Below are positions 1 to 11,700 of a DNA stretch of 36,342 nt, one piece after another; position 1 is the first letter of the stretch, and every line of letters begins with the position of its first letter. The stretch is taken from positions 1 through 36,342 of the forward strand of contig JAYMTA010000169.1 of the NCBI GenBank assembly GCA_036897625.1, read 5' to 3'. Under the pieces are notes generated by a model. It made no database searches and had not been told where the DNA came from. It saw only the letters and a program-made list of their open reading frames with translations. The stretch is from Pelargonium cotyledonis (Eukaryota; Streptophyta; Magnoliopsida; Geraniales; Geraniaceae). A program made the translations under genes and the position numbers.

Positions 1-485
1 AAATTTAATTTGGGTGGAACAATCTAATATACAGAGGATATGAAAATGAAGAACATTCAAGAAAATAGATGAGAAAATGCAAGAAAATTGATGAGAAAAG
101 AGAAAATAATATCACTTTTTATTTTTTAATTTATATCCATGTCATCATTAAGAGTGTGTCCAAGGGTGCCACATCAGCGCAATTTTGCCCAGTCATCAGC
201 CATTTATCCACATCAGCATTGGTTAACAGAGGAACTAATAGATATTGACGGCAGTACAAAATTAAATTTTATGTATTAAATTTAATAAAATAAAAAAATA
301 TGTACTAAATCTGAACTCACCTAAGAATTTGTGTACCGAAATTACTTTAATTCAAGTTTTCGAAGTTGAATACAATACCCCATAATAGCAAACCCAATAT
401 TGGGCTTACTGGAAATGTTCCATCTAACTTAATGGGCCACTGAGCAGGCCTATTCACTCTCCTCAACCACCAAATCCACACTTAT
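1..485. other. AT-rich intergenic DNA, repeat-like
   Basis: No gene is visible here. Positions 60-110 hold imperfect short repeats built on a GATGAGAAAA unit. Positions 150-345 have the look of a degenerate dispersed repeat: short CACATCAGC motifs followed by a TTAATAAAATAAAAAAATATG-like AT tract. No terminal repeats or target duplication could be defined, so no element class is assigned. Confidence 0.4.
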
Positions 486-1215
486 TTACAATTTTACTCT
501 TGACGTCATAATGAATTTATTCAAATTTCTACGTGACGATCCATCAGGGCCCATTGCACTCTCAAATGTACATCTGACCTCTTTGATTTTCTCTCTCATT
601 TGACTTCCCAATTTTCCATTCATCAGACGGTCAATATTTTCCTCAACTTCCTCTCTCATGATTGGACTCTTATCACAAAGATTGATCCCAACCCTCCAAT
701 CATCAACAACCAATTTCCTATTCGTCAATTGGTCCGTGAACAATGGAAAACACAGCATAGGAACGCCGCACCATACACTCTCCAACAAAGAATTCCATTT
801 GCAGTGCGTCAAGAATCCTTCGATCGCTTGATTCCCGATCACATCAATCTAGGAACACCACGACACAAATCATTCTCTAATTGAGCGCTCAGAAAGTAGG
901 AATCGGCACGAAGCACCCAAACAAAACTCACTTCACTGATTAAAAGCCTGTGTGTTATCTCCACAACGTCTTATTCGTTCACCTGCAAGTGTATTTTAAA
1001 AATTAATTAACTACCATTCTGGTGCCAAACTAAATTTACGCAAATATGATAACTTAATTGTTAAAAAATGACCACTATAGCCCCAACGTTAAGCATTGTT
1101 AACTATATTATTAGTTTTTCTTCTAGTGAATTCGTAACTCACCTAAGCCAAGCTGCCAAATGAGACGTACAGAACCGAGCCGCGTGGCTTGACGTGGAGC
1201 CAGCGGGTACAATTG
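486..1215 (-). pseudogene. UDP-glycosyltransferase pseudogene (C-terminal half, UGT86-like)
   Basis: Remains of a family-1 plant UDP-glycosyltransferase, an enzyme that moves sugar from a UDP-sugar to small acceptors. Three blocks survive on the minus strand. About 1210-1145 reads WLHVKPRGSVLYVSFGS. About 985-870 reads ISEVSFVWVLRAD. 851-486 holds the PSPG sugar-donor box (GFLTHCKWNSLLES, then GVPMLCFPLFTDQ) and the C-terminus. A possible intron separates the first two blocks (GTGAGT near 1143, acceptor ending near 988). Breaks: TAA at 971-973, TAG at 849-851 where the family usually has Gln of the WCxQ motif, a frame change with lost residues around 870-885, and Gly of HCGWNS replaced by Lys. 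The N-terminal acceptor-binding half is absent upstream. The UGT86 assignment rests on the WSESxCxxWL and ISEVSFVWVLR strings and is tentative; the UGT family call is firm. Confidence 0.85.
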
Positions 1216-2029
1216 GACTCGGACCACAGGTTCATGGTCACTCGAATGTGTTCTTTTGTCGCATAGACATGCAAATGATTTCGAAGAGATATTTGTTTTT
1301 GGACTATCTCCGACGTTTTAGCAAGATAATAAAAATTGAGAGAGAAAACGAGATCGAAATTGAGTGAATAATATAATTATAATAAGAGTAATTAAACAAT
1401 AAGATCGACTTATATACTTTTTAAAAATGAAACTCACCTACTACGACAAAATTTGCAGGTGGAAACCACATATATATATGAAGACAAGGAGAGGACAATG
1501 ACATTTTGCCCAACAATGGTTTCATTGTTTCTAACATTTGTTTTGCTTTATATTAATCTTTTGTATATGAATGTGAATAAAATCTCTTCTAGTTGAAACT
1601 CATCTGCAAAAACTATGAATCCGTCCCTGGCTTCGAAGACCCGAGTTCGGGCCAGATTGTCTAAACACTATTCCACCCTAGTTAATTGGTCATGACTCAA
1701 AACTAAACTCTTACGGGATTGGCATATGCAATTATTTCCACAAGATTATATAGAACCAACTCTCTGTCTTGACCTTGCAAGGACTAAATAAGCATCTTCA
1801 CATAAATACAATATGGATCAAAGAGGAACACAGGATAAACTATTTATAACATATGAACAAGGTTATGAATACAAGTGTGGATTAAACCGAAGAAAACGAC
1901 CTCTCATGAATCGTCAACATGACATCAGATCAGTACGCAGGAAAAGTTAGTGTTCGGCATATAGCTGCTAGGATGCTAAACATTACGATCAAGAACAGCC
2001 ATTGCTCTTTGTACACAAGACGACCATAG
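1216..2029. other. Intergenic spacer, includes the 3' flank of the TKI1-like gene
   Basis: No ORF or RNA gene was recognised. The right-hand part (about 1800-2029) probably contains the 3' UTR of the minus-strand TKI1-like gene. Around 1615-1680 there is a short stretch with CCGAGTTCGGGCC that resembles fragments common in plant repeats, but it does not fold into a tRNA. Confidence 0.35.
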
Positions 2030-5000
2030 TTAATGTAGAAAAGATGCAGTTTCTTGAACTTGGACCCCTGATGCCGGAATTTCCTTCTTGTCCAACCCGA
2101 AAAATGAGCAATTCTGAAATGCGTCTAGACTGCTTTCTATGAGACGGTTCAATCCGCCGAGGCTATCACTTAAAATTAAATTTTCGCTGTGGTATTTAGA
2201 GGATGGCACATCTAAATCCAATTGTCCCAAAGACTCTGGCTGCAAAACAAAGAACATGAAATTCTTGTGTCAGCCACCCATGAAATTCTTTTGAAGATGC
2301 ATATGTGAATTATATTTCATAACTCTTGTGATAAAATAGGGTGTGTTCACAATTGGGTCTGGAGTATGGACCGACCCAGTCGGACCAGGAACTGACCAGT
2401 GACCAATTAGGTTCGGTCTGGTCTTTGGTTTTCAGTCGGGTCTTGGACCTATGAACATCCATTCATTTGCATTCACAAAGAAAACCTTGTTCCGTGAAAT
2501 GGTGAAGTTTGAAAATTGTGAACTCGAAAGAAAATATGATCAACAGAAACACATACCCAATACATATCCGTTAGTGCATTGAAATCCTTAACGGATGAAT
2601 CCAGAACAGGAGTATCAGACTGACATTCATCCATTGGGTCTTCAATAGTAGCATCACCCATAGGCACGTCTTCAACAGGAAGCTTCTGCTAGAAAGAATG
2701 TACGAGAGGCATGTTATATTATTATTATTTCACTTCAACCAGTCGTGACTTGTCTCAACCAGTAAGAAAAAAAATGACACGTGATTATGAAATGATACCT
2801 CAACCAAACCACAAGAGCTAACTGAATCTGCTCTTGCAATTTTTCTGCACGATCCTGGAGAAGAAATGCCTGTTAAATCTGGAACATGAACACGATTCTT
2901 CTGAAATGCAAAGGCATCACATGTTTCTTCAGCATCCCAGATGGAAGATGCATTAGATGATAACGTTGACTGAAATCCAATCTTATCCTGATGTCTAGAT
3001 ATATGAGCAGCAATAGCAGCATCAAATGAATCACAGCTGAAAGGAATCTGCTGTAGACATTGAAAATTTCCAATAACCGGTGTCTCGGAGCAGTTAGCTT
3101 CAATATCATCAGGCACTTCTGAGAGCAGATCACCAATGCTAACATTGGTAAGACTATCAGCCCAATCCCCAGCTGATAGAGCAGTGCCAATACTTAATCT
3201 CATGTCATCCTAGAAAAGCATACAGGTCAACTCATCAAGTTAAGAAAGAGTGGAAGAATTTATTAGATATAAATAATTGAAATCTAAGTCAAGCTACAAA
3301 ACACAATCTGCTTCCAGAGAAGTTTTATTAGGTTTCATATTTACAAATAAAAACATTTTCAGCAGTAACTTAAGAGGAGATAAAAGCAGAAAATCGTTAT
3401 AACTTATAAATAAGCATGCAGTTCAGGTTTCTGAGAGGGTATTCAGAAAAAAATGTGATGAATCATAAGAAAGCTACAATGTCTTGGTTAAGAAGAGAAA
3501 CCAGCGTATACCTACCAAACCATTCGACAAATTATTCAGCTAGCTACCAGATAACCCTAATCTATATGTTGCAATGATAAAATAAAGACAAGGCTGTGTA
3601 AAATATATATTTTTTATAGACATAGAGAGCAGTCCAGCTCTCAGGATAAACGTATCTCACAATTAAGAAGCATGGGGTCCAAGGAAATAACAATTACCGC
3701 ATCATCCGTTTGTCTGATGACAGTCGGACCAACAGTCTCTCTTCTTTGCCATGAGGTATTTGCTACATGATCAGATGATTCCAAAAGAATATTCTTGGAA
3801 CCTGCATCAGCATGTCCATTCATCTCGCTGAGCACAGTGTTGGATGAGGGAGGAACAGCATTGTTTCTGCTCAATGGAATTGGTTGTTTTTTACGTGAAT
3901 CAACAAACTCCTTGGACTGTTCATTAGTAGGGGGAAGGCAGATGGGTACTGAATCCGCAATCTGATTCTTCCTGTTCTCCATGTTCACATCATGCTTGCC
4001 TGGGATGCAGCAGGATGCCACAGTAGCTTGTGATACTACAGATCCAAGCTCAGTACTGGAAAACCAACCATACCTTCAAAGAGATTATACGAGTCAGTTA
4101 TGGTGTTTGAAGATGACATATATGAGCACTACGCCACAGTTGAAAAGAGAACAAAAAAGAACCTCAAGCGGAAAACTGCTGGGCTTCCAATCGTTGCATA
4201 CACATCTGCTGCATTGGCAATGGAGTCCTGTGTCCATCTCTGATAACCAACCAAATTTTCCCTCTGTATACTGTAAGGAAAAAGCATTAGCTCTCCGGAT
4301 GCTATATTTGAATTTCCCCATTTACGATTCAGATGTTCCAGCACTGATGATATCTTCTTCCGGGCGCTAAGAGTGAGCTCCAGGTATGGATTGTGTTTAT
4401 CCTGTGAATAGATGAAGACAGATGATTTCCTTGTATATTCTGTACACTGCTAGCTACTAAAACTTTTTTTTCTTTTTGATATATTTTAAGTCCAACTTGG
4501 TACACTATGATCTTTTAATGCTCACCATTTCCAAGGCTCTACGAGTATCATCATCAATTGGGAACAATTGTAGCTTCAGTTTCATAGAAGATAGTACATT
4601 ACTCTCAGCAAAAAGACTCTGCGAAAAAATAGGCAAAGGTGGCAGAGCTTTTCGAACAGGATCAAAACCCTTTTCTCCTGAAATTAGATAGGAATGGATT
4701 AAGACGTCAATATATTTCAAATGTTTATTTTCAACTTAGTTCCTTCCTTTATAATATTCTTAAGTACAACTACATCAGGAATAAAAATCACCTTGGTCAT
4801 GTTCAACCTCTTTATCACCGTCTTTCCTCTCCAAATGCTCAGCAGCATCAGCAACTAAAGAAACACCAGCAATAGCGGCCTTTTCCCATTTTTTGTATGC
4901 AGCTGATGAAACTGTACCTGCTAAAATTCCAGATACTAATTAGACTCCTTGTAAACATGATAAAATATCAAGAGATCATTACTTCCACCAACCAATGCAA

Positions 5001-6363
5001 TTCTCAGTGCCCATGGGTGGGGGAGAAGGAATGAGTAATATAAAAGAGTCACCTGATTTGCGTCGCTGCCTTGCTGGCTTCATGGCAATTGAATCTCCCT
5101 TACTACTGCTACGATTAGCACCTGAGCTAACACTTCGCTTCAACGATCCTTTTGTAGGTCCTAATCTTTGAATGTTTTGACTGTCAACAAGAACTAGTTT
5201 AACTGTACGGGTATCATGTCCTGATGGCCTACTCTGACTTGAGATAGTGCTTGGAGCTATAGGAGAATAATTCTCTCCCTGAGAGGCCCGTTTCTTAACA
5301 TTCTTCTTCCGGTCTTTCAAGAGTTGGTTCTCCTGTATGAGAGATATTGGTTGGTCTAGTGTGTGCCAAAAGAATTAAGCTTCATGCATGGGAAAACAGT
5401 AAGGAACAGAGTAAATAAAATATTGACTGACCAAGGCTTCTACAAATATCTTAAATCTTCGGGGCTTCAAATGCAGCTTTGATGCTTTGCAGCTATACTT
5501 TTCCAGCAAAGACCACCTTGTACCACAAATAAGAGAATTATTTAATAAAACAATGACACTTAAAAAAAAAAAGTCTGTAATAAAAAATAACTTATAGGAG
5601 TTTAAAATAAGAATATAGTAAATGAAGGTATAAAATGATGAAGAACAATAAACATTGAGCATCATAAAGTTCAGCCCTATGCACTACAATAAATAGAAGT
5701 TTTTACAATGTTTTTAATACCATCTAAGCATTGCAGTATTGGTATCTTTCGAGTTTTTTGCATCCAGGCACAATTCTGGACCCAGCAGCTTGTTCATACG
5801 CCTCACCAGACGATAGTAATAATGTCTGACCTGCAAACCTCATAAATTAGATAAACATCAAAACTCTGACAAACATGAATATGGTGAATATTACTGATGA
5901 AGAAGTAAAACAGTTCAAAGTCATCCTTATAGAAAATAACCTGATCCTTGTTTTTACTTTGGACACGACAGGTGATCTTCTCAAAATTCTGCAATCAAAG
6001 CCTCATCTCGTCACAAAATGTGATGAAATAGAAAATATAAGTTCCAAATGATATGTCAAGAATAACATGCCTTCCCAACTTGTCGCAATGCATTGAAGAA
6101 ACTTTCCTCCTCTTGACGTGTCCACGCAGCCCACTGTCTTGTTGGTTTTTTAGCTGCATTAAGCATTCAGGAATGTTAAAGATACAGCACCTACTAAGTC
6201 AAATAAAAAGTACAGATTGCAACTAAAATAACTAACCAGGCTGTTGTTGGGAGACATGATTTTGGGTGGATGAGACTAGGCCAAGATCTCCATCTTGAAT
6301 AAAAGTATTCTTTGGATGAAGGTGTGTCTCACAGTTGAAGAAGACCTGTGAATCTATCTGCAT
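2030..6363 (-). CDS. TKI1: TSL-kinase interacting protein 1-like (Cramped-type SANT/Myb protein)
   Basis: Nuclear SANT-domain protein of the plant TKI1 / animal Cramped family. Arabidopsis TKI1 is a partner of the Tousled-like kinase and is thought to act on chromatin. Coding exons, 5' to 3': 6363-6237, 6153-6071, 5988-5941, 5830-5721, 5516-5432, 5332-5053, 4917-4792, 4677-4526, 4401-4163, 4073-3698, 3209-2799, 2688-2557 and 2239-2030. These sum to 2379 nt, giving 792 aa and TAA. The SANT domain (about aa 43-105) reads QWAAWTRQEEESFFNALRQ, then VRHYYYRLVRRMNKLLGP across three introns. It is followed by the WWSLLEKYSCKASKLHLKPR block (about aa 122-142). DWADSLTNVSIGDLLSE, typical of the family, lies in the eleventh exon. 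Intron 2 uses a GC donor; all others are GT-AG. The start ATG at 6363 is the first in frame, and no in-frame ATG follows in that exon. Length is close to the roughly 740 aa I recall for Arabidopsis. Confidence 0.93.
2339..2460. mobile_element. Short hAT-like MITE in the last TKI1 intron
   Basis: A 122-bp segment whose left end (GGGTGTGTTCACAATTGGGT) and right end, reverse-complemented (GGATGTTCATAGGTCCAAGA), are related. The interior is full of GGTC/GACC/CGGTC words, as in many plant hAT-type miniature elements. It lies between exons 12 and 13 and does not touch splice sites. No clear 8-bp target duplication was found. Confidence 0.45.
5989..6070 (-). other. GC-AG intron in the TKI1-like gene
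   Basis: Intron 2 of the TKI1-like gene, 82 bp. The upstream exon ends QVGK (…GGG AAG) and is followed directly by GCATGT. The next exon starts after TTGCAG with AAT TTT GAG. Only the GC donor keeps the frame through the SANT domain, since the nearby GT (in GCATGT) would shift it. GC-AG introns are a known minor class (about 1%) in plants. Confidence 0.75.
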
Positions 6364-7490
6364 ATTAAACACATCCAAGGAACACTATCCTCATGCTTTT
6401 AGCTTCCCAAGTCCAAAATCAGTTCCACTTTATTGACCAAATAAATGTCCAAATGCCTCAATCCTAACAATACAAGGGGATCGGTTAGCACCCAAGAAGA
6501 AATGGAAGAGGCCAAAATCAGAGAAACTCAAACTACCATGATAATCAAACATTTCTAATCGCAATTACCTTGCATTATGCATAAAAAATCTTCATACACA
6601 GAATAATTACTGAAAAAAAAAACTCTTAAAGTCGTATAAGCAACAATGCCCAGGAACTGTCTGACCATGATTCTGCTAACAGTTTTGTGCAATGAATATC
6701 TTATAACCAAATTTGATTCCAAACTCGTTATGGACCTTTGGTTATTGTGATAATGGAGAGAACTAAACCAGTGAAAGAAAACTTGTTGCAGCCCTCTTTA
6801 TAGAGTATGGGTTAAGTTTTACGTCGCAACATGGTAGAGTTGCTCAGGTGTTAAGATGAAAATTTTGATAAAAGTAAGGCAGCTGCCGATTGGAGGTGGA
6901 TCCATTGTGTTTGATTTTATGCATAGGCCTTGAGTTTCCTAAGCATAAATTTTTCAGTTGATCTCTTTCCAATGAAAATAGTTACATGATACAGAATCTA
7001 GAATCCTAATCACAAATTCATAATAAACAGTTTCCTTTATCAGTTCAAAGACAAAATAACAAACCCTAACAATTAACATCATCAAAATCAGTCAACAAAA
7101 CTCAAAACTAAGAACAATCAAACTAGACAAGTAAAGAATTTAGCAAAGCTGGTTAGTGAGATTTGAATATCGAATTTTGCATCGAACCAATTCCAAGACC
7201 TATTCAACAAACTTGAACACGTTGAACAATTCCTGCAAGTTCAGTTGAAATTTTCCAGTATTTGTTGAAAAATTAAAACAACACAAAGCACACGGCTCAA
7301 AAATTTCAGTCCGCTACCATTTCCCCCAAATTCTCAACAACCAAAACAACACAGAGATATCAATCACAACAACAAATGAAACTGAGAAATTCGAGTCGGC
7401 ATTACCTAAAAGAGAATCAGCAGGATCGATAGAAACCCTAAAATCGTACGAACGAGCTTTGCAGAAAGCAAATCGGAATGAATCTTCCGA
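6364..7490 (-). promoter_or_regulatory. Spliced 5' leader of the TKI1-like gene, with uORF 6394-6365
   Basis: The inferred leader has a first exon from about 7490 to 7406 (TTTTAG|GTAATG donor). An intron follows, ending at a strong acceptor at 6464 (GCTAAC branch-like motif, pyrimidines, TTAG). The second leader exon runs 6463-6364. It contains a nine-codon uORF, MRIVFLGCV, at 6394-6365. Its TAA is separated from the main ATG by a single base. An alternative acceptor (TATGCAG) would remove the main ATG, because no other in-frame ATG exists in that exon. Leader exons are inferred from splice signals only. Confidence 0.5.
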
Positions 7491-8339
7491 CACCGACAGA
7501 AGCTGCGGTTAGGGCGAGAGAAGAACAAATTTTACTTTCGAAAAAAAAAAAAAGAAAAAAAAAATTAGTTATTTTCAATAATTTTATTTTTTTAACAAAA
7601 GAAAAAATAAAGGTAAATTCTTACCTCACACAGTCACAAGCTTTTGTTCCAATTTTTTTCTTCTTTTCTTTTTTTGTTGTCGAAGGTTTACAAGAGAATG
7701 AGTGCTCAAAATTGACCTGAGGTTAGGACTACATAATTTATTTTATTTTTTTAATTTTTTATTTTGATGATGTGGCATGATTTTTAAATGGAAATGTGAG
7801 GTGGCATGCCAGGTCAATCCATTTATTTTATTTTTCACATTTTATCTTAAATTTTGAATGAATAAAACTAAAATTACTCTATGAATATAAATTTTGATGA
7901 TATCAAAGTAATATAATTTCCCTATATATAATGTATAAAAGTAACAAAGTTTAGCAAACAATTAAATCCTCAAAAGTGAAAGTCATTTGTACTACCTTCC
8001 TTGGACATGCTATGTTCTATAGGCTCGTACCTCTGTATACTTAAAAGTGAATGTCATTTTTCTTTTACTTCACCTTCCAATAAGAAAATTAAAAACATTA
8101 AAATAGAAGTACTTTGTATAGTTGGCAAACATTATATTCTTCTCATGTGTTGTGACTGTAAGCATATGCATAAAGGGACCAAATAAATAAAGATATGAAA
8201 AGAGAGAACAAAATTGAACAGGAAAATGATGTGCAACAAATTGATACCTTATCATAAAAGGGTTCAGTCCAATGAATTACAAATTTTAAGCAACTTAATT
8301 GGTCAAATAAGAACAGGAAAAAGAAAATATCCTCTTAAT
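7491..8339. other. Intergenic region upstream of the TKI1-like gene
   Basis: Contains the likely promoter of the minus-strand TKI1-like gene (about 7490-7700), which is dominated by poly-A and poly-T tracts (for example 7540-7562). Positions 7700-7825 carry TGACCTGAGG and a distant GCCAGGTCA with GATGATGTGGCATGA, suggesting a decayed repeat. No protein-coding or RNA gene was recognised. Confidence 0.35.
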
Positions 8340-8447
8340 ATATCTGTCAATGCGGGCCTACATGGGCCGGACTAATAAGAACACGTGAGTTTTTTAGGTT
8401 TTGCAGTTTTAGACCCGTGGCCCGCATTGCCAGATTTACCTCTCAAT
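8332..8447. mobile_element. hAT-like MITE A (100 bp) with imperfect 8-bp TSD
   Basis: Terminal inverted repeats are CTGTCAATGCGGGCC (from 8344) and its near complement ending at 8433 (read inward, CTGGCAATGCGGGCC). They are flanked by CTCTTAAT (8332-8339) and CTCTCAAT (8440-8447), a direct repeat of hAT length with one mismatch. The interior shares AACACGTG and a TTTAGACCCGTGGCC-like end with element B at 9127-9306. It lies just downstream of the PGK-TrmB gene. Confidence 0.65.
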
Positions 8448-8759
8448 AATACATGTGACTACAAGCTTTGAATGAACCTCCATCACTTGGTCTATGTTCT
8501 ACTAGCCTGGAAGATTCTTGTTCTTCTCCGCACCAAACTATGCACAATTCATGTAGCACAAAATGATGTCATTTTTCTAGTTTCAACCTCTGTCGCGGAG
8601 AGTTGTGAAAGCTCAGCTAGCGCTTTTAACAATTAAATGATAAAATCAAATCAAGTGTGATCTAGTAATATATGGCCATACCAACATTAACATGCTTCAC
8701 GATGATGATCGTGGATAGTTTGAGGAAATCTCAGTTGCTTTGATTTTGTATGACCTTCA
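8448..8759. other. 3' flank of the PGK-TrmB gene
   Basis: This 312-bp stretch follows the TGA of the minus-strand gene and probably holds its 3' UTR. Nothing else was recognised. Confidence 0.35.
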
Positions 8760-11700
8760 TCATGTGCTGGTTGATTTAGAAAGCATTAATCTGTACATAG
8801 GAGCTCCGCGATCCATCACATGTTGTTCCCAGTCTGAGCGAACCCCAAATGGGTTCTCCTCGAGCCACCCATCTTCGTTAGTTTTTATATCAACTTGATC
8901 GTGCACAACAGAAAGCTTACCGTCGCTGTATTTCAAGAATTGTTCCTTCATTCTCAAAGCAACTACTTCTATGTCCGATTGCAAAAATACCTGAAAACAA
9001 CAAACAAATGGAAATGGTAAATAACCATCGTAAGCCTAGACCTTATTTCGCTTTTCCAGTTGCTAGATTACAGATACACAATTACGAAGCCCACCACAAT
9101 ATGTGATGCGGCATGCAGTGATTGGTGTCCAGGCAATTTAGGCCGAGCCAAAAAACTGTGTTCTTAGTTTGCAACATTTTATTGAACCTATTTTGTCCCA
9201 GTACGTGGCAAGACACATTAAGACTGATGAAAAGTAGTTTGATAAAAACACGTGTTTTTTTTTGGCACCGCCCATTTAGGCCCATGGCCTGCATTGCTAG
9301 GTACACTGATTGGTCATGTGTAAAAAGAGGAGGAAAAAAAATGTTCCAATATAATACCTAGGAGCTAGAACAGAAGCTCTGCTTGTTCTGGTCACCTATA
9401 GTTCAATATGTATGGACACATAACCCTCTGACAACTTGCCAGTGCATTTAGTAAAAACATAACAAAACAATTACTAGAAATTATATGGCATGAGGAAATG
9501 GTCTAAGGTCATATGAAAAACAGATGCTGAAATCAACTGCTGTAAGGATACCTTTCCATCATATGAAAGTAGATCCACTATTGCTTCGATTAATGACCTT
9601 TGCAGCATTCTCCATCTATGCTCTGGTTTGTTGAAATCGGGGTTCGGACACTAAAGGTAGGAAAATAAGGAAAAGGAAAACAAAGTTGCTGATTAATATT
9701 AGAAGTTGATGCAAAACAAAGGATGAGAACAATAAGAGAAAGGCAAGCTAACAGTATACAAGTAGCCATTACGCAGAACCATGATAGCAGAGCTATAGTA
9801 GGCAAAAACTTAAGATATAGCAACAACTACAATAACAAGTGCTGAAGTGCACTAGTGCAGTGACATTGTGGTGAGGAATTGCTGTAACGGTAATGTATAG
9901 CAGGCCTAGTGGTACTGTTCCTAGTCCTCGCAGACAACAGTTGGTGTATAGGGAGAGTAGCATCAATGTCAGCATATCTATGATGGTACACTGATGGAGA
10001 TAGTAATAGTGATGTTCACACTGGTGCTGCAGGTGTTATGGCTGAATAGTGTTAGAGTTCGTGGAAGGCTATGAGCTATGGACAATGTCTCTAGGTCTAT
10101 TTATTTCCAAAGTTCTCACAAATGTAACGTAATACGATCTTTTAATGTCTTTTATAACTTCGTTACTGCAAAATCAAAATGGTACGATATTCTTTTCTTT
10201 TCTTTTTTCCCTTTTCTTTTTTACTTGCCAAATGCCATTTTTATGTAAAACAAAATGAAATCATGTTATGGCAATCTTAAAAAACACAGCCTAAAAGTTT
10301 CAGATCTTTGAACTGCTTAACAAAGACAAGTTACAACTTACAAGTTCTTAAATAAGGCACATACTACAACTTGATAATAAATAGGCATGGAATAGTATTT
10401 CAACCTGTATTGAAACAAGAACTAACTTCCCCGGGTAACTAGAAACTATGGACCGAAATGTAGACGTTGCATTTGTTGCAATGAAGAACCTAATACACAT
10501 AACACCAAAACAACATAGGTGAGATGGTGAAACAGAAGGAAACTGGTCTATAAAATGATCCAATAATTGACAGGAAACAAGGAAAGGGGGAAATGCAACT
10601 ACATTGCAATTTTTACATCGCAGAATTTAAAAGAAATACTCCGTATATAATAGGCTGCAAGAAGATACTAGTTACCCGTATGGATTAGTCTTTTCATGAA
10701 GTGAAATCATAAGACAAAGTGGTTTTGATTGAGATGTGAAATGCACTGAACACAGTGTTCTTGTGCCAAAATAGGGCATAAGCACTGCTCTACATTTGTT
10801 GTGATACATGTAAAATTCAAAAATAGTGTACGTATATTGAAACTATACTAGCCCTCAATAAAAAGGTTAAAATCTCTGACAAACGTGTTTTTTTTCTCTA
10901 CCAAATAAAACATAAAGATGAGTTGATAATGAAATTCCGTGTTGCCATGTTATCCATATCCACAAAAGAAAGGTATTTAAGAACATAAATATGCATAAGA
11001 AAAAAAACATATCTAGTGTAGTCGTGGTAATGGTTAGAATCAAAGGTGCATTCATGTGGTGTATCTAGTTTCCCAATATGATCCCCATTTTATTTCTATA
11101 TAAAGGTTTTTTCCTTGGTTTTATTTTGAAACATTACTCAGTCTTGAGTCTACAAATGTTGATACATAATACGATCATATTTTTCTCACCCCTACACCAA
11201 ATATTCTGCATATTGTGAATTAAAAAAATATATGGATGTGAAAGAAATGGTAGAAGCTTGCTAGAATAACTAGCATGCCGCTACTTCTAATACCCATAAA
11301 TGTGGTGGAAATTGCATATCAAATATATATACTATATTGGACAAAATATGTATAACAGAAAAGTGGATAGCCCATACCTATTCTTTATGCCAGATCGACA
11401 AACAGAATCTAGACTTCGTCTTACAAGCTGGAAGTTTTATCAGTGTAAAATGTGATCAGTTTAAACTTAATATTGTAAGAAAGGATAACGAACCAATAAG
11501 GAGAATATATAACCTTTTTGTTGATTTCTAAACCAAGAAAGTTCAAATCTTTCCTCCTTCTAGCCATTTCCAGAAGAAACAGTCCATTACCTGCCATTTA
11601 TACTCCACAAGTAAGAAATGATCTGGAAATTAATACAACATACATAACACTATTAGGATAAAACTACAAAGATGAAAATAGGCAATAAACATTTCCAACA

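Noticed and set aside
1615-1680. tRNA-like B-box string (GAGTTCGGGCC)
   Set aside because: No A box, acceptor stem or anticodon arm can be built around it.
2873-3190. 105-aa minus-strand ORF in the TKI1 exon 11 region
   Set aside because: It is an alternative frame of a well-supported coding exon.
7478-7720. 80-aa plus-strand ORF starting at the TKI1 leader
   Set aside because: It runs through a poly-A tract (Lys run) in the promoter region and has no family resemblance.
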